22,020 nucleotides of DNA, taken from the NCBI GenBank assembly GCA_030463445.1, contig JAQGFW010032639.1, positions 1 through 22,020 on the forward strand, in the 5' to 3' direction. The translations under genes were made by a program, and so were the position numbers. The DNA comes from Euplotes aediculatus (taxonomy: Eukaryota > Ciliophora > Spirotrichea > Euplotida > Euplotidae). The notes beneath the pieces are model-generated. The model did not search any database and was not told the DNA's origin. It worked only from the letters and a program-made list of their open reading frames with translations. This document shows, one piece after another, positions 20,408-22,020 of the stretch (its first letter is position 1; each line of letters starts with the position of its first letter).

Positions 20408-22020
20408 CACCGGTAGGATATTTAAGAATAAACTTTCATACTCTTCATTAATTCTTCAATGCATTTATTTAGATTTGTAAAATATTTTAATTAGATTTCT
20501 TTAAATTAATCAAGTATTGAGAGAAAAAACTTGATATTAAAGAGAAGTATTTTAATTAAAATGTATAGTTTAGCAATCATTTGATAACTAAATAAAGCTT
20601 TTAAAAATAATCACTTACTATTCTTGTTGTCAAGCAATCAACATCATTCAATAAAATATTCTTTGATTTATATTTAAGTTGTAATATCGTTTTTCGAAGA
20701 CAACAAAACAAAAAATTCTGTTGAAATAAAAGCAAATCTAAATTTTTTAAATTATTTTATAATTTATTCAGTATCATTTTGAAAAATAAGTAAAGACCCT
20801 GAAAATTTCATTTGAAATAATTCCAGCTTACAGTCTTTAAAATAGCACATATTATTCTTGAATAATTAATAGAATTAAAAACTAAAATTAAACTTGTTGT
20901 GAATTAAAATAAAATTAGAAGAAAACTATTTGTTATTTTCATGAAATTTTAAATCAACCACCATTTTTAGACTTAACGAAAATGTAAAACTTTTAGTTTC
21001 AGAATAAAATATTATATTGATATAAAAAATATTTTGATTCTTTACTTAAATAAAAATATTTTTTTATTCGTAAAATTCGAATAAAAATGCAGTATGACCT
21101 ATTATCTAAGTTTCCCACAAAATTGAAGAAAATTTTTGATAATCTTTGATAATTTGGGGCTTAGACTAAAGGTAAAACGGTCTTCATTTGGCTAAAATAA
21201 GCAAAGCATCATTTCATTTTCATTTAACCTATCACTTATTTAGATTTTTACAGTTTATTGTATTTTAAATTTTGAAATCTTTGTGACTCTATTCATCATT
21301 TAAATCGTTACTCTATTGTTGATTAACTTCTTTTTATTTGATATAGTAAAAACTAAAGTTTAAATTTCCAAATCATTATTTAACAAATTTAAATCAAAAT
21401 TTTAAATTAATAAAAATAGCTTCTTCTTAACTTCAATTAATATTAGTTTAAATTATTATTTGAATTATTGATCGGTACCAATTTTTGATAGTATAAATAA
21501 AATTTTGAATCTCTTATTTTTAGAATTGATAGCTATTTCTTTTGTTGTCTTACTGTTGTTAATTATTTAACTTAGATACAAGCATGAAATTTATTAACAG
21601 TTTACTTGGCAAACTTCAAACTTAGTTCACTAATTGTATATAGCCTGATATCGACACTTAACTTCCTCCTAATTTTAGAGTTTTTAACTTATACTTCTTA
21701 ATTCTCTATATCATTTTCTCAATTGAGTTTAGTTTCGGCTCATATGGAAAATTGTAAGTAAACTCAATTTAATTGTCATTCAAAATTTTTTCATACCTTT
21801 GTTCTCATTGCATTCTTCATTGTTTCAAATCACTATAAAGTCATTACATTTGCTTTCTCATCTCTGCTTTCTTATTTTAAATATATTTTTCAATAAAACT
21901 TAAATAGTCATCTTATAATTAAAGATTTCTGAGTGTCAATGACCTTTTAATACCTTTTCACCAAATGTGATGATAAAATCCATACGGAGACTTTCGCTGT
22001 GATGCGTAATATATTTGTTT
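20408..22020. other. AT-rich region downstream of the giant gene
   Basis: No gene is supported through about 21950. It presumably includes the 3' untranslated region and intergenic DNA; no definite polyadenylation signal can be picked out in such AT-rich sequence. The last 60 bases (about 21961-22020) are GC-richer and read as protein on both strands (plus TKCDDKIHTETFAVMRNIFV; minus NKYITHHSESLRMDFIITFG), so an exon of a neighbouring gene may begin there. The strand is undecided. Confidence 0.45.
21721..21769. repeat. 11-bp inverted repeat with 27-nt loop
   Basis: AATTGAGTTTA (21721-21731) is repeated inverted as TAAACTCAATT (21759-21769). The left arm overlaps a small palindrome, CTCAATTGAG (21717-21726). 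It sits in gene-poor DNA right of the giant gene; the role is unknown. Confidence 0.55.

Noticed and set aside
1-22020. Reading the AT-rich gaps with TAA/TAG as Gln (and TGA sense) yields many protein-like strings, as if a second genetic code were in use.
   Set aside because: With all three stops read as sense, every frame is open, and random AT-rich DNA then gives Asn/Lys/Ile/Gln-rich strings that resemble ciliate proteins. Alternative frames of the same tracts look equally good. The real exons contain no TAA or TAG at all.
1-22020. Tec-type or other transposons, LTR elements, tRNA/rRNA genes, CRISPR arrays and telomere repeats.
   Set aside because: No transposase or polymerase motif, long terminal repeat, tRNA fold, rRNA sequence, spaced repeat array or C4A4/G4T4 tract was seen on either strand by eye.

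Overview
The window looks like ciliate nuclear DNA that uses the Euplotes genetic code: TGA reads as cysteine, and TAA and TAG are stops. The evidence is internal. In a cysteine-rich exon (17538-18644) about 25 in-frame TGA codons fall on the conserved cysteine positions of furin-like repeats and of a DUF4215-type Cys-rich repeat, while no TAA or TAG occurs in about 7 kb of spliced reading frame. The DNA is very AT-rich outside exons. Most introns are tiny (24-41 nt, GTAAG...TAG). No telomeric C4A4/G4T4 repeats were seen, so this is an internal piece of a longer molecule. Long non-coding blocks around one gene are unlike the compact gene-sized macronuclear chromosomes of Euplotes, so a germline (micronuclear) origin is a reasonable inference but is not proven.

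The main content is one giant plus-strand gene, about 6702-20407, with about 21 exons and about 2,400 residues. In order it shows: a probable signal peptide; a beta-rich extracellular region (to 13651); about eight or nine dystroglycan/cadherin-type (CADG-like) repeats (13652-17511); furin/growth-factor-receptor-type Cys-rich repeats and one DUF4215-type repeat (17538-18270); an Ig-like beta domain; six or seven membrane segments (19077-19880); and a basic cytoplasmic tail. It is probably a large adhesion- or receptor-like surface protein. Its start is unsettled: the good signal peptide at 6702 lies one frame away from the rest of the exon.

The intron sizes are strongly bimodal. Fifteen are 24-41 nt, one is 153 nt, and four are 1.2-1.7 kb of AT-rich DNA (7688-9074, 9634-11178, 11923-13651, 16226-17427). 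The long ones keep GT...AG ends and correct phase, so they are either long introns or short introns enlarged by insertions such as germline internal eliminated sequences. No TA-flanked interruption was found inside an exon.

To the left, two well-supported exons (3919-4210) belong either to the 5' end of the giant gene or to a separate plus-strand gene. The minus strand of 256-1290 carries spliced, coding-like exons of one or two further genes, including the C-terminal end of a probable membrane protein (256-671). A GC-richer tract at 2680-2960 may be a gene remnant. The right end (20408-22020) is mostly featureless AT-rich DNA, with a coding-like scrap at the last 60 bases.
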